64,000 bases of DNA from Metridium senile (taxonomy: Eukaryota > Cnidaria > Anthozoa > Actiniaria > Metridiidae): assembly GCA_949775045.1 (NCBI GenBank), contig OX459109.1, positions 2,032,608-2,096,607 of the forward strand, written 5' to 3'. The position numbers and the translations under genes were made by a program. How positions within the stretch are numbered: the stretch's first letter is position 1; the number at the start of each line of letters is the position of its first letter. Positions 36,386 to 44,700 of this stretch are shown here, piece by piece. Under the pieces are notes generated by a model, which made no database searches, had not been told where the DNA came from, and saw only the letters and a program-made list of their open reading frames with translations.

Positions 36386-36548
36386 TTACAAGGCTGTCAA
36401 TTCTATGATCATTCTAACTCTGTCTATGATTGTTATAGGTGGTATGTTTGGATTGTTTGAAGGACGAATGAACCGCATATTAGAAAAGCTGAAGGTCACA
36501 AGTCGTATACGCTACTGGGCTGTAGGAGAGGACATACCAGAATTTTAA
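23572..36548 (+). CDS. D-cysteine desulfhydrase-like PLP enzyme (ACC deaminase family), 9 exons
   Basis: Exons: 23572-23664 (or alternative 26052-26144), 29343-29456, 30068-30226, 31295-31425, 32082-32181, 33035-33135, 33375-33538, 34399-34539, 36439-36548. Together 1113 nt, 370 aa, all GT-AG, frame closed. The PLP lysine is in TGNKVRKLEF (Lys69). The active-site serine region reads GSIYSNHCR (Ser96), where most relatives have GGIQSNH. The phosphate-binding loop is VGSGGTASG at 212-220, with DPVYTLK at 302-308 and HTGG at 333-336. ACC deaminases carry Glu and Leu at the positions of Thr306 and Thr334; D-cysteine desulfhydrases carry Ser/Thr. The likely reaction is therefore D-cysteine to pyruvate, H2S and ammonia (inferred). 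No clear targeting peptide. AATAAA at 36585 and 36601 can serve as poly(A) signals. Confidence 0.92.
23731..25256. mobile_element. About 1.5-kb element with about 160-bp inverted ends, intron 1 of the desulfhydrase gene
   Basis: The left arm (about 23731-23895: GTTATTTCAAGTAACAGAAC, then GACAAGGCACTTGGAGA, then ACTAAATGTCAGGCAAG) recurs inverted at about 25105-25256. The sequence outside both ends matches the uninterrupted second copy of the duplication (about 26205-26240), so the insertion came after, or spared, that copy. No long ORF. Confidence 0.7.
25405..25775. repeat. About 200-bp tandem repeat, two copies
   Basis: Each unit carries TTTGGCTGGGGGAAAAC, GATACCGAAATTACAAGGAA, TTGACCCCAGACTGATTCAT and CACCCACTATAGTCTG. 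The same repeat continues as three more copies in the second half of the duplicated segment (26295-26875). Confidence 0.8.
26052..26144 (+). CDS. Alternative duplicated first exon of the desulfhydrase gene
   Basis: 31 codons beginning MAPGINVKC, the same length as the exon at 23572-23664 and ending at the same GTAGGGG donor. Of the 93 bases about eight differ. These give three conservative protein changes (Leu10Phe, Arg27Lys, Val30Ile) plus silent changes. The upstream 60 bases and the downstream intron are duplicated too. Either exon splices in frame to 29343. The silent bias suggests both are used, or that the duplication is recent. Confidence 0.8.
26295..26875. repeat. About 190-200-bp tandem repeat, three copies
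   Basis: Continuation of the unit described at 25405-25775. Two copies are joined by GCACTATTTTGTACAAAATA, a phrase also present in the foldback element that follows. Confidence 0.8.
26979..27260. mobile_element. Foldback MITE, ends TAGAGTGCAAACAC
   Basis: TAGAGTGCAAACACTAAAAG at left and GTGTTTGCACTCTATAG at right. The interior holds AAAGCATGAAATAGTAC and its inverted forms. A related element is at 37840-38042. Confidence 0.65.
27700..27995. repeat. Degenerate phrase repeat (CCCCTGGATTTTCCTATGGGT) ending in poly-G
   Basis: Five to six imperfect copies, about 60 bases each, of TACCCCCTTGGATTTTCC then TATGGGTCTA. A run of about 18 G closes it at about 27976-27993. No coding potential. Confidence 0.7.
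28339..28582. mobile_element. Foldback MITE, ends TACACCTAATTCAAAAAGG, TA target
   Basis: TACCTAATTCCAAAAAAGGTT at left and CAACCTTTTTTGAATTAGGT at right, flanked by TA. The interior has TAAATTACCCAAACA and its complement. Sister copy at 47388-47665; wider family at 50614, 51137, 56099, 56357 and 59105. Confidence 0.75.
28960..29245. mobile_element. Short element with inverted GGTAGGGGTGATCGG ends
   Basis: CAAGTGGTAGGGGTGATCGG at left and CCGATCACCCCTACAGCTTG at right. Inside, CCCTAAAAGGTACG is repeated three to four times. One end also appears at 61005-61065. Confidence 0.6.
29505..29640. repeat. G-rich phrase-repeat fragment
   Basis: Begins GGGACGGACCATTTTGTATT then a GGGGGAGGG stretch, then repeats of AAATATAGGTCAAATACGG-like words. 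The start resembles the inverted right end of 39245-39425. Confidence 0.35.
29666..29886. mobile_element. Diverged foldback MITE, CAGTTCCCTG family
   Basis: GCAGTTCCCTGCATAATCAT at left, CAAGATAGCACAATTAACTG at right, TCTATCATTGCAAACTCAA in the right arm. Confidence 0.6.
30241..31270. repeat. Long GAT-rich array with higher-order units, desulfhydrase intron 3
   Basis: About 1 kb of GATGATGATGGTTGTGGTGG and ATGGTAATGGTCATGATAG units of about 60 bases. Starts 15 bases after the exon 3 donor. All ORFs read here (poly-Met/Val or poly-His) are artefacts. Confidence 0.95.
31607..31738. mobile_element. Half copy of a MITE, ends AGGTTCCCATTTAA
   Basis: Matches the left half of 40483-40701 (GTACTTATGCAAATTGTGTT, then TGTGCTAAACACACA, then AACCAATCAGAGAA). 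It is followed directly by the palindrome at 31739. Confidence 0.6.
31739..32027. repeat. Near-perfect 289-bp palindrome, 144-bp arms, 1-base spacer
   Basis: The arms run outward from a single T at 31883. They begin TGCTTTGGAGTAATTTACC at 31739 and end with the exact complement at 32027. I find one mismatch in 144 pairs (near 31859). It lies in intron 4 of the desulfhydrase gene, 54 bases before exon 5. No similar copy seen elsewhere in the window. Confidence 0.9.
32221..32509. mobile_element. MITE, ends TATACACCCTTTCCGAGAAA
   Basis: Terminal inverted repeats of about 45 bases (TATACACCCTTTCCGAGAAA ... TTTCTCGGAAAGGGTGTATA) with TA at the edges, 289 bp. Lies 39 bases after the exon 5 donor. 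Other copies: 33918-34211 and 4086-4331. Confidence 0.8.
32519..32610 (-). mobile_element. Penelope-like fragment
   Basis: Minus strand carries GGGCTAACTCTCAAAATGTC then AAGTTAAGTCAACATA, the same order as at 22300, with a degenerate core. Confidence 0.4.
32616..32797. mobile_element. MITE, ends CAGGTTCCCATTTAAATC
   Basis: Foldback element: TGTGCTAAACACACAGATTA and AACCAATCAGAG face TCTGATTGGTTGATCTG and TTAGCACACATCAACAC. The right terminus is truncated. Confidence 0.65.
33562..33900. repeat. Diverged direct duplication in desulfhydrase intron 7
   Basis: ATATGTCATTGTAGTCTTGA with AATCCAGGTGTGAGTGATGA-like sequence occurs at about 33575-33660 and again at about 33815-33895. A T-rich stretch lies between. 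Confidence 0.5.
33918..34211. mobile_element. MITE, ends TATACACCCTTTCCGA
   Basis: 294-bp copy of the family at 32221-32509, with the interior inverted relative to that copy. Confidence 0.8.
34735..34835. repeat. (CTGT)n microsatellite
   Basis: Imperfect TGTCTGTC tetranucleotide stretch in intron 8 of the desulfhydrase gene. Confidence 0.6.
34860..35074. mobile_element. Foldback MITE, ends GTCCCCTTCACAGTTCCCTG
   Basis: Best-preserved copy of the CAGTTCCCTGCGCC family. The two arms pair over most of 215 bp. It ends AAGATGGCGCAGGGAACTGT then GAAAGGGAC. Confidence 0.85.
35080..35245. repeat. (TCTG)n microsatellite
   Basis: TGTCTGTCTGTCATTC units immediately left of the LINE fragment. The same repeat resumes at 36265-36390 on its other side. 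Confidence 0.9.
35253..36240 (+). mobile_element. 5'-truncated LINE, reverse transcriptase from the YADD motif onward
   Basis: An intact 284-codon ORF (35253-36107) starts at MYADDTILS, the catalytic YADD block. It continues through LNEDLINVKQWLLANRLSLN and KSTKYLGVHLD to the C-terminal WNSLP motif. It is followed by a 3' UTR and ATTC-type tail. Same strand as the host gene, inserted within a TCTG array. No endonuclease domain remains. Confidence 0.9.
36265..36390. repeat. (TCTG)n microsatellite before the last desulfhydrase exon
   Basis: Pyrimidine-rich TCTG tract on the sense strand, ending about 50 bases before the exon 9 acceptor. Confidence 0.9.
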
Positions 36549-36584
36549 ATTTCAAATTTCAAATTTTAAATTTTTAAATTTAAA

Positions 36585-36606
36585 AATAAATTCATATAGA
36601 AATAAA
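36585..36606 (+). terminator. Candidate AATAAA poly(A) signals
   Basis: AATAAA at 36585-36590 and 36601-36606, 37 and 53 bases after the desulfhydrase stop codon. They also coincide with the A/T tail of a reverse-oriented SINE, which may have supplied them. Confidence 0.5.
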
Positions 36607-36639
36607 TTCATATAGATATAAATATAAAAATTTACAACC

Positions 36640-36905
36640 ATCACTCCCTATCGGGGCTCTTCTTGAGGTTCACTCACACTCACTACCACTGCATTCCATA
36701 TTTACAACACACAACTCTGCTCACATGTTGAATATTTTTTTGGAGGGAGGAAAACCAGATAACCCAGAGAAAAACCCTTCTGGCATGAGAGAGAACAACA
36801 CATCAAACAAACTCTATTCACTTGTCGCCCGAGCCGGGAATCAAACCCAGGTTACAGTGGTGAAGGCCAACGCTTTCACCGCTAGGTCACTCATGCCACT
36901 CACAT
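36640..36905 (-). mobile_element. tRNA-derived SINE
   Basis: On the minus strand, an A-box-like TGACCTAGCGGTGAAAG lies at about 36885. A B-box GGGTTTGATTCCC follows at about 36850-36838, then an unrelated body with GGTTTTCCTCCCTCC and an A/T-rich tail. It is not a functional tRNA: I could not fold a full cloverleaf. Confidence 0.65.
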
Positions 36906-37299
36906 GAAAACATTAACACATAAGATCCAATTTAGCCTCTCAACCATACTTTTAAATAATCATACTGTGACACTCAGGAAGCCTCCTCCGCAAGAAACAC
37001 ACTAGAATTCAGACTTCCTTTCTATTCGGACCTCCTTTCTTTATTGGGTTTCCTTTGTCAAGTCATTTCTTGGCCATACCACAGGAACTCCATACTTCAG
37101 TTTCATAGGCGAGTTTCTAGCACTGCTGTACTATATATTTGACAAAGAGTGAATTTGCACAAAAAATATTCACCAATTCTAAGAACAGCAAAACAAAATG
37201 ACATCTCTTAACAATGAAAAACACATTTGAATTTACTCTGTCAATTGAGGCTACTCCTGTGCAAATGCAGTAAATAGTACAGCTGTGCTGGAACACAAA

Positions 37300-37755
37300 A
37301 CTGGTCTATTGGGCCTATAGTTGAAACGTCACAACTCACATCACAGGGAGCCCAAGCTCGTCACTTGTGATGTTTTACAGTAAATGTATGGAGTCGCGAA
37401 ATATCCTTTCGCTGTGCTTCAAATATACAATAATAAAGACTTTTTTTGACACAGATAGTTGATACACCAGGGGTATTTTCGTCAAAATCGCTCTAATTGA
37501 GCTAAAACTTGGTCACAGACTAGAAAACAGTTATACACAACTATCTAAGTCAAAAAAGGTTTTTATTATTGTATATTTGAGGCACAGCGAAAGGATATTT
37601 CGCGACTCCATACATTTACTGTAAAACATCACAAGTGACGAGCTTGGGCTCCCTGTGCTCACATGAGCTGAATCTAATGCAAAGGAGTAAAACATATTGT
37701 TTAAAACTATTTGCATCGGAGATCAGGCACATGTGAGATGTAACGTTTGAACTAG
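37300..37755. mobile_element. Foldback element carrying a nested MITE
   Basis: Outer ends (GTTGAAACGTCACAACTCAC ... GGCACATGTGAGATGTAACG) are split by the insert described at 37342-37657. A short outer-family copy is at about 44640-44745. Confidence 0.6.
37342..37657. mobile_element. MITE, ends CACAGGGAGCCCAAGCTC, 7-bp target duplication
   Basis: Inverted arms of more than 100 bases start CACAGGGAGCCCAAGCTCGT. Flanked by CTCACAT at 37335-37341 and 37658-37664. Same end type and duplication length as 43517-43798. Confidence 0.85.
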
Positions 37756-37839
37756 GTATATATGATGTGCCCTCTATCAAGGAATATTCTAATCAATTAA
37801 TTATTAAAGTGGCCTTAAAATATTTTAGGAATTTAATTA

Positions 37840-38042
37840 GAGCGAAAACACTAGAACCATGAAATAAAAACAAAATAGTTACTAACTAATAGTTTTCATC
37901 ACTCAACCAGGAACCTCAAATACAAAAGAAAACAATACCTCATTACAACTTAACTTGTCTTTTATAGTAACTAATAGTCGCTAAATAAGAACTATAACAC
38001 ACTAACAATTTGATTTTGTTTCATGGTTGTAGTGTTTTCGCT
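37840..38042. mobile_element. Foldback MITE, ends AGCGAAAACACTA
   Basis: AGCGAAAACACTAGAACCAT at left and ATGGTTGTAGTGTTTTCGCT at right. Interior AAATAGTTACTAACTAATAG and inverted copies. Related to 26979-27260. Confidence 0.7.
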
Positions 38043-38530
38043 GTATGCTCATGTATTGTAAATGTATGTGTAAATTATTTGTTTTCTTAGTATTTTTGAT
38101 ATTATGTTATGGTAATCATGAAATATAGGTATAATTTATAATTTCACAACTTTTATTATAAAAATTAAAACTTAAAAAATAATTTGTAAATCGAGACAAA
38201 ACCGGGGTTTGGCTTTGTCATGAAGGAACATACCCTTTCGGACTATTATCTTGTACCCAGGGTAGAAGGAACATTGACAATTAAAGGAAATAAGTGCAAC
38301 ATATCGACCTTACATTTCCCTCTTCTCTGAAACATGGTGTATTTTTATTAAGTAAAATTTAATGGTATAAATAAAAAAATATAACAATTACATTGTCTGT
38401 CTGTATTCCCATTAGTTTATTTGCTTGTTCGTCTGCATTGCACAGATTTCTCTTTCAGGTCTATATCTGAACTCCCGGCGAGTAGATCGAGGTCTGGTTG
38501 TTTTCACAAACAGCTGATCGATCTCGTTCA

Positions 38531-38544
38531 TTTTCCCGCCAAAA
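38531..38544 (+). promoter_or_regulatory. E2F-like site TTTTCCCGCCAAAA upstream of LRRC61
   Basis: Near-palindromic match to the known E2F/DP consensus. A CCAAT (GACCAATTTG) lies about 25 bases further on, and the ATGGCGGAC element about 70 bases further. Suggests a CpG-type, TATA-less promoter, possibly cell-cycle linked (inferred). Confidence 0.45.
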
Positions 38545-38607
38545 CTTCTCTCTCAAACACCGCTGACCAATTTGCCCGCAGCAACGTACGTTAGAAACAG
38601 TTTGTTG

Positions 38608-38630
38608 TCAAAATGGCGGACTCTTGGTGA
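38608..38630 (+). promoter_or_regulatory. LRRC61: YY1/TISU-like element and 5-codon uORF of LRRC61
   Basis: CAAAATGGCGGACTC, with ATG at 38613 opening MADSW followed by TGA at 38630. It lies 95 bases before the chosen LRRC61 start and parallels the PIGO upstream ATG. Confidence 0.45.
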
Positions 38631-38724
38631 CACTTTTATTGCTATGATTTTAACCTAAATTATTGTTGAACTATTCTTTTAAATGCCTAAATGAAGACAC
38701 ATTGAATTGTTTATGTAATAAGAA

Positions 38725-41700
38725 ATGAGTGGAGCAAAAAAGGAAGGTAAAATTTGTAAAGTTTTGACGATATGAACGACAGCTTCAAATGCCAACCGTG
38801 GTCGAGAGCTCAGTTTCCGAAAGAGCTGACAAATTTGTCTTTTATTTCGTTTTGTCAGAGGTTACACCTCACTTTCTTAGGTTAAAGTCGGGTGAGTTTG
38901 ACTTGGAAAGCATCCATAGTTTGGATTTGAAGGAGATGGGTGAGTCTTTTGCTGTTTTGTTTTTGTTGTAAACGTATAAAGCTAAGGTAGTCGTACCTAT
39001 TATCGCGCACATCCTATTATCGTGCATTTCGTAAAAAATAATATAACTTATATCTTCTAAAAAACTGCTTCAAAATTAATTAAAAAAATTATGGCTGCTT
39101 ATTTTGTTGCAACCAATGTTTTTGGTCCACTTTTTTCAATAAACTTTTACGCAGAATAGAAGATATATTATTTTTACGAAAAGCACGATAATAGGATGTG
39201 CGCGATAATAGGTACGACTACCTTAATTTAATTTCTGAAGACGTTTACACTGGAGATCCCCCCTCCCCAAACAAGACTAACATCTACTAAAAATATCGAG
39301 CACAACAAAAAACCTCAAAAAAATATCATGCAAAACAAAAAAAATATCATGCACTGCGTCAAGGGCCAAAAAAAGTCCCACTGCCCTGCCCTCAAATTTG
39401 TAATGGTCCCATAAACGGCATTGGTGGACTTTATGGAACCAATCAGGATATAATGATGTCTGCCTGTGATTACCCTTATAATTAGTGACTGACTATTAAA
39501 CACACATTACGATTTATTTATTTATCAATTCATTCAATAACATATTTCATTTATTTATTTGTTTATTTATTTATTTGTTCATTTGTTCATTTGTTCATTT
39601 ATTTATTTGTTCATTTATTTATTTGTTCATTTGGTTATTTATTTGTTCATTTGTTCATTCATTTTTTTGTTTATTTACTTGTTTGTTTATTTATTTATTT
39701 GTTTATTTATTTATTTATTTGTTCATTTATTTGTTCATTTATTTATATGTTCATTCATTCATTTGTTCATTTGTTTATTCATTCATTTATTCATTCATTT
39801 GTTCGTTTATCAGGCATACAAGACTTAACAATCATCGGTAGATGTACAGGAGTTCTATATCTTAACTTATCACATAACAGAATAAAAAACCTCACATCTT
39901 TAGGTATGGTAATGTTATTTCAACCCAGGGGTATCCAGTCAATGAGTTCAATAATCATTAGCAATAGATAATTCACAAGTAGGCCCAACCATGAGATGTA
40001 GCCGGTCGGCTCTCAAATTCTCCCAAACGCATCTTAGTTTTCAAAGATGTGTCAAAACATGGGAGTAATAGACCTCTTTACCTTCCTTATTTGGTGTCCC
40101 ATTTCAGATCACTTGATGCTACCCTTGGGAATTGTTTCTTTCACATGTAAATGATATAACACGTTCATCATAAAAGAACAATTCTCAAGGGAATGAATGA
40201 TACGTGGTCTGAAATGGACAATTTGCATAGGGGTAAAGAGGGGTAAAGAGGGGTAAAGAGGTCTATTCAGCACCAGTTGAAAGCTACGTTGTGTTTGTCC
40301 CCCCCCCCCCCCCGCCCCCAATGCAGTACCGCTTTTGTTTGGTTAGAAATTTCTTAGAAAGAATCTATTGTTTTTTACTAATCTTAAACGATGTTTTGAT
40401 ATGGTGCTTGATTGCCCAAACACAGAAGAAATATTCATTTCTTAAGTATTATTTTGATGATTGTATTTTCTTCTATAATTAACAGGTTCCCATTTAATTC
40501 TGTACTTTCCCATTTCAATCTGTACTTATGCAAATTGTGTTGATCAATGTGTGCTAAACACACAGATCAACCAATCAGAGTATATTATTTCTCAAGTGAA
40601 CTTCTCTGATTGGTTGATCTGTGTGTTTAGCACACATCAACACAATTTGCATAAACTTGTACAGATTTAAATGGGAAAGTATAGATTTAAATGGGAACCT
40701 GATTATTCAATTTTGTAGGTAATTTAAAGCTGTTAGAGAGTCTAGATATTTCTTGCAACAATATATCTTCTCTTGGTAAGAACTTTAAATAAATAAATGA
40801 AATTTTTGTTATATTATTCAATCATTGCTAGCTCACCGTCTGTCTCACTTTGATTCAAAGACAAAGCTATATACTTTCAAAATAGTGCAGAGAGCTGTGA
40901 AAGGAGGGGGACATTGAGGGGGTTTAAATCCCGCAATACCGCAAAAATTATTTAAAAATCCTGCATTACCACAAAATGTTTTCACAAATACTGCATACCG
41001 CACAACATTTAATTAAAATCAAAGGTCATTAAACGTTTTTCGTTTTTTTCACCATCCATACGTACCAAAAAAAATACAAAAACAAAAACCATTAATATCC
41101 CATACCACAGGAATTCTAAATCCTGCATTACCGCTAGATGTTGCTTATTTCACCAAAATACCGCTTAAAAAAGGATAAATATCGCATAACGCAGGTATCC
41201 TAAATCCTGCATTTCCGCAAAAATGTATTCCTTTTACCGCAATATTGCATTAAAAAATGGCTAATACCGCAATACTGCAAACCCCAATGTCCCCCTCTCA
41301 TTTCTCAATAGACCATTTTACAGTTCTCGTTGATCAACCTCAACCTCAGCCTTATTAGCATGACTTGTAATAATTTCTTTAGAATTTGACCATGGCCCAT
41401 ATAATGTTTGAATTTCGAGCCGGGACTCAAACCTGGACCACAGCAGTGATAGGCTAGGTCAGCACTCTCACTGCTAGGCCACCCATGTCACCATTTTCAT
41501 TTGTCAAATCTGTTTAATAGATGGAATTGGTGAACTAGAAGGCCTTACATCCTTAAACCTTGCAGGGAATATGATAATGAGGTGAGAATATGTGACTTAG
41601 ATTAGATATGGTGATGTTGTTGTCATGGTGATGTCATGATGATGATGGTGATGAGCATGGTGATGAGCATGATGATAAGATCATTATGATGATGATGTTG

Positions 41701-44700
41701 ATTTTATGACGACAATGATGGTCATGATTATGATGATAGAATCCTCGAAAAACTTGTTTTTAATAGACTAATACAATTTGTGAACAAAAATAATATTTTA
41801 TATGAAAGACAGTTTGGCTTTCGAGCTAAGCATTCCACTACTCAAGCCATACTGTCAATTACCGATAATATACAATGCGCCATCGAAGATGGAGCCTATT
41901 CTTGTGGCATCTTTCTTGATCTAACAAAAGCATTCGATACTGTAAACCATAATATCTTGATCCAAAAACTAGACCATTACGGTATAAGAGGGCTCGCTAA
42001 TAAATGGTTCCAGTCTTACCTCCAAAATAGAAAGCAGTATGTCTCAATAGGGAATACCAAATCTGATATTTTCCATGTACGCTGTGGAGTCCCACAAGGC
42101 TCAGTTCTTGGACCATTACTTTTTTTGCTATACATCAACGATTTTCAAAACTCATCTTCAATACTTGACTTTCATCTATTTGCTGATGACTCTAATCTCT
42201 TCTATAAAAATAAGAGTTTGCAGTCGCTAGAAAATACCATCAATGACGAGCTGTCAGGCATTCATTCTTGGCTTTGTGCAAACAAATTATCTCTTAATAT
42301 AGAGAAATCTAATTTTGTCATCTTCCATCCTCAGAAGAAAATAAATTATAACCTTAATATAAAAATAGATTCTAAAACCATTAAGCACGAAACTCAAATT
42401 AAGTATCTCGGGATTATGCTGGATAGTAACCTAAATTGGAAGTCACATGTTTCTTTCATAACAGGTAAAATTAAACGTGGCATTGGGATCATGTCAAAAG
42501 CCAGACATTATGTAAATTTAGATATTCTTTCCAGCCTATACCATTGTTTCATCTATCCATACCTTACCTATGGTATTGTTGCATGGGGTCACACCTATCA
42601 ATCCACAACAAACCCCCTCTTGATTCTACAGAAAAAAGCTTTGCGATTAATGACATTTAGTAGCTATCAAGCTCATACTAATCCCATTTTCCTTACATTG
42701 AAAATTTTGAAATTTCCGGATCTTGTTTTTCTGTACACTGCTCTTTTCATGTATGATTACAATTCAAACAACTTGCCCATTTCCTTCAAATCGTATTTTA
42801 CCAACGTAAATCAAAAACATAATTACAACACACGATTGGCCTCAAAATGCAGCTACGCCCTGCCTAAAGTCCGAACCAACTACGGTAAATACAATATAAA
42901 ATTTTCCGGTGTCAAAGTTTGGAACTCCATCAGTGACTCGACTAAAAAAACTCAGTAAAACTAAATTTAAAGACACTTTATTTGACGATATCCTCTCTTC
43001 CTATGCACTCATCCTCTTTCACTAGCATCCTCTCGTAATCCACTTTTTTCTATCGTAAATATAACTATATACAATGCAAATATGTAACTATTTAATTTTT
43101 TTTTTTGTAAACTTCTACCTTTTCTATTATATTGATATATGTAACAAGTGATTATGATCGGCTACCTATCTTAGGCTAACCAATATGGTTATTATAGGTA
43201 GCATGTACCTTTATTCATGTAAACATTTTTATTTTTCACATTTATATTAACAAATGTATATGCAAGGTACTAAATAAACAGATATTGTATTGTATTGTAT
43301 TGTATGATGGTAGTGATGCCAATGATGTTGATGATTATGATGACAAGAAAGATCATGGTAATGATGATGATTGATGATAAGAGGGAACATTTAATTTATA
43401 TATTGTTTGCAATATCTAGTACTGAAGACCTTAAAAGTCTATCAAAGCTTGATAAGTTAAGGAAACTGAGATTACAAGATGATATCCACAACTACTCCAA
43501 CCCAGGTTAGTTATAGCACAGGTAGCCCAAGCTCACTTTTAGTATTGATTTACTAAAGGATATATGGGTACTTTTGAACCTTCGAGTTTTTGCCTTAAAA
43601 TTTAATAAAATGCAACAAAACTCTTACAGTGTCTTCTTGTTGATCTCTATGATCCTCTGAGTTAATTTCAGCTGATTTCATTCAGGTAAAGTTGCTTTCT
43701 TTCGGCCTATTAAATTTTAAGGCAAAAAATTGAAGGATGAAAAGTATTCATATATCCTTTAGTAAATCAACACTAACAGTGAGCTTGGGCTACCTGTGGT
43801 TATAGCATTTCCAAGAAACTCATCCATGAAGTGAAAAGCCTTTTTTCCCCTTGTCAAATGTATTATACAATGTTATGTTTTTTTTTTACAGTGTGTCAAT
43901 CAACTAGCAACTACAAAAAGACTGTGATTGAAATTCTCCCTCAACTTACTACTTTGGATGGTAAGTCAGGTCACTCATGAATGCAGAGTGAATGTTGTTT
44001 GCAAAAGGTCCAATGAGTTTCACAATAAATAATTTGTTCATTCATTCATTTATCCATTCATTCATCCATCCACCTATTCACTTATTCATTTATCCATCCA
44101 TCCATCCACCCACCAATTCATTCATTCATTTATCAATTCCATTTATCCATTTATTTATATTCATTTAACAATTCATTCATTTGTCAATCCATTCATTCAT
44201 TCATTCATCCATTCATCCATCCATCCATTCACCCACATCCATCCATCCATTCATCCATTCATTCATTCATCCATCCATCCATCCATCCATAAATTCATTC
44301 ATCCATTCATCCATCCATCCATTCACCCACATCCATCCATCCATTCAACCATCAATCCATCCTTAAATTAATTTATTCATCCATCCATCCATTTATTCAT
44401 CCATCCATCCTTAAATTCATTCATTCATTCAATCACCCATTTATTCAATTTCAATTCAATTTTTCAGGGGAAATTGTCCGAGGCAAGGGAAGTGGCCTCT
44501 ATCAAATATGTGATGAGTTTGATGCTGCTTTGAATGGTAAATTAATATCTTATATTTACTTGTACATTGTGTAGACAACAAATCAAATATCTGGAGAAGT
44601 TTCTATATTTTATTAAGTTATCAAGGCTGTCAATGTTAGGCTTAGTTCAAATGTCACATCTCACATGTGCCGAAAACTAATGCAAATGTGCAAAACCTAT

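Larger units (their letters stand above)
36549..38724. other. Interval between the desulfhydrase gene and LRRC61
   Basis: Holds the poly(A) signals of the upstream gene, a SINE head on the minus strand, a nested pair of foldback elements (37300-37755), another foldback (37840-38042), then AT-rich sequence leading to the LRRC61 promoter. No further coding exon seen. Confidence 0.6.

Noticed and set aside
23572..36548. Bacterial contamination or a very recent transfer for the desulfhydrase gene
   Set aside because: Eight GT-AG introns, local MITEs and microsatellites inside the introns, and a shared promoter motif show a resident nuclear gene. Ancient transfer remains possible.
36640..36905. 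Functional tRNA genes at 36840, 41430, 50190 and 61810
   Set aside because: A- and/or B-box-like strings are present, but no complete cloverleaf with paired acceptor stem could be drawn. SINE remnants fit better.
38789..38971. Start of LRRC61 at 38789 as the main form
   Set aside because: A clean donor at 38746 and acceptor at 38858 give a spliced form whose frame matches. The 38789 start needs intron retention, so it is only kept as an alternative.
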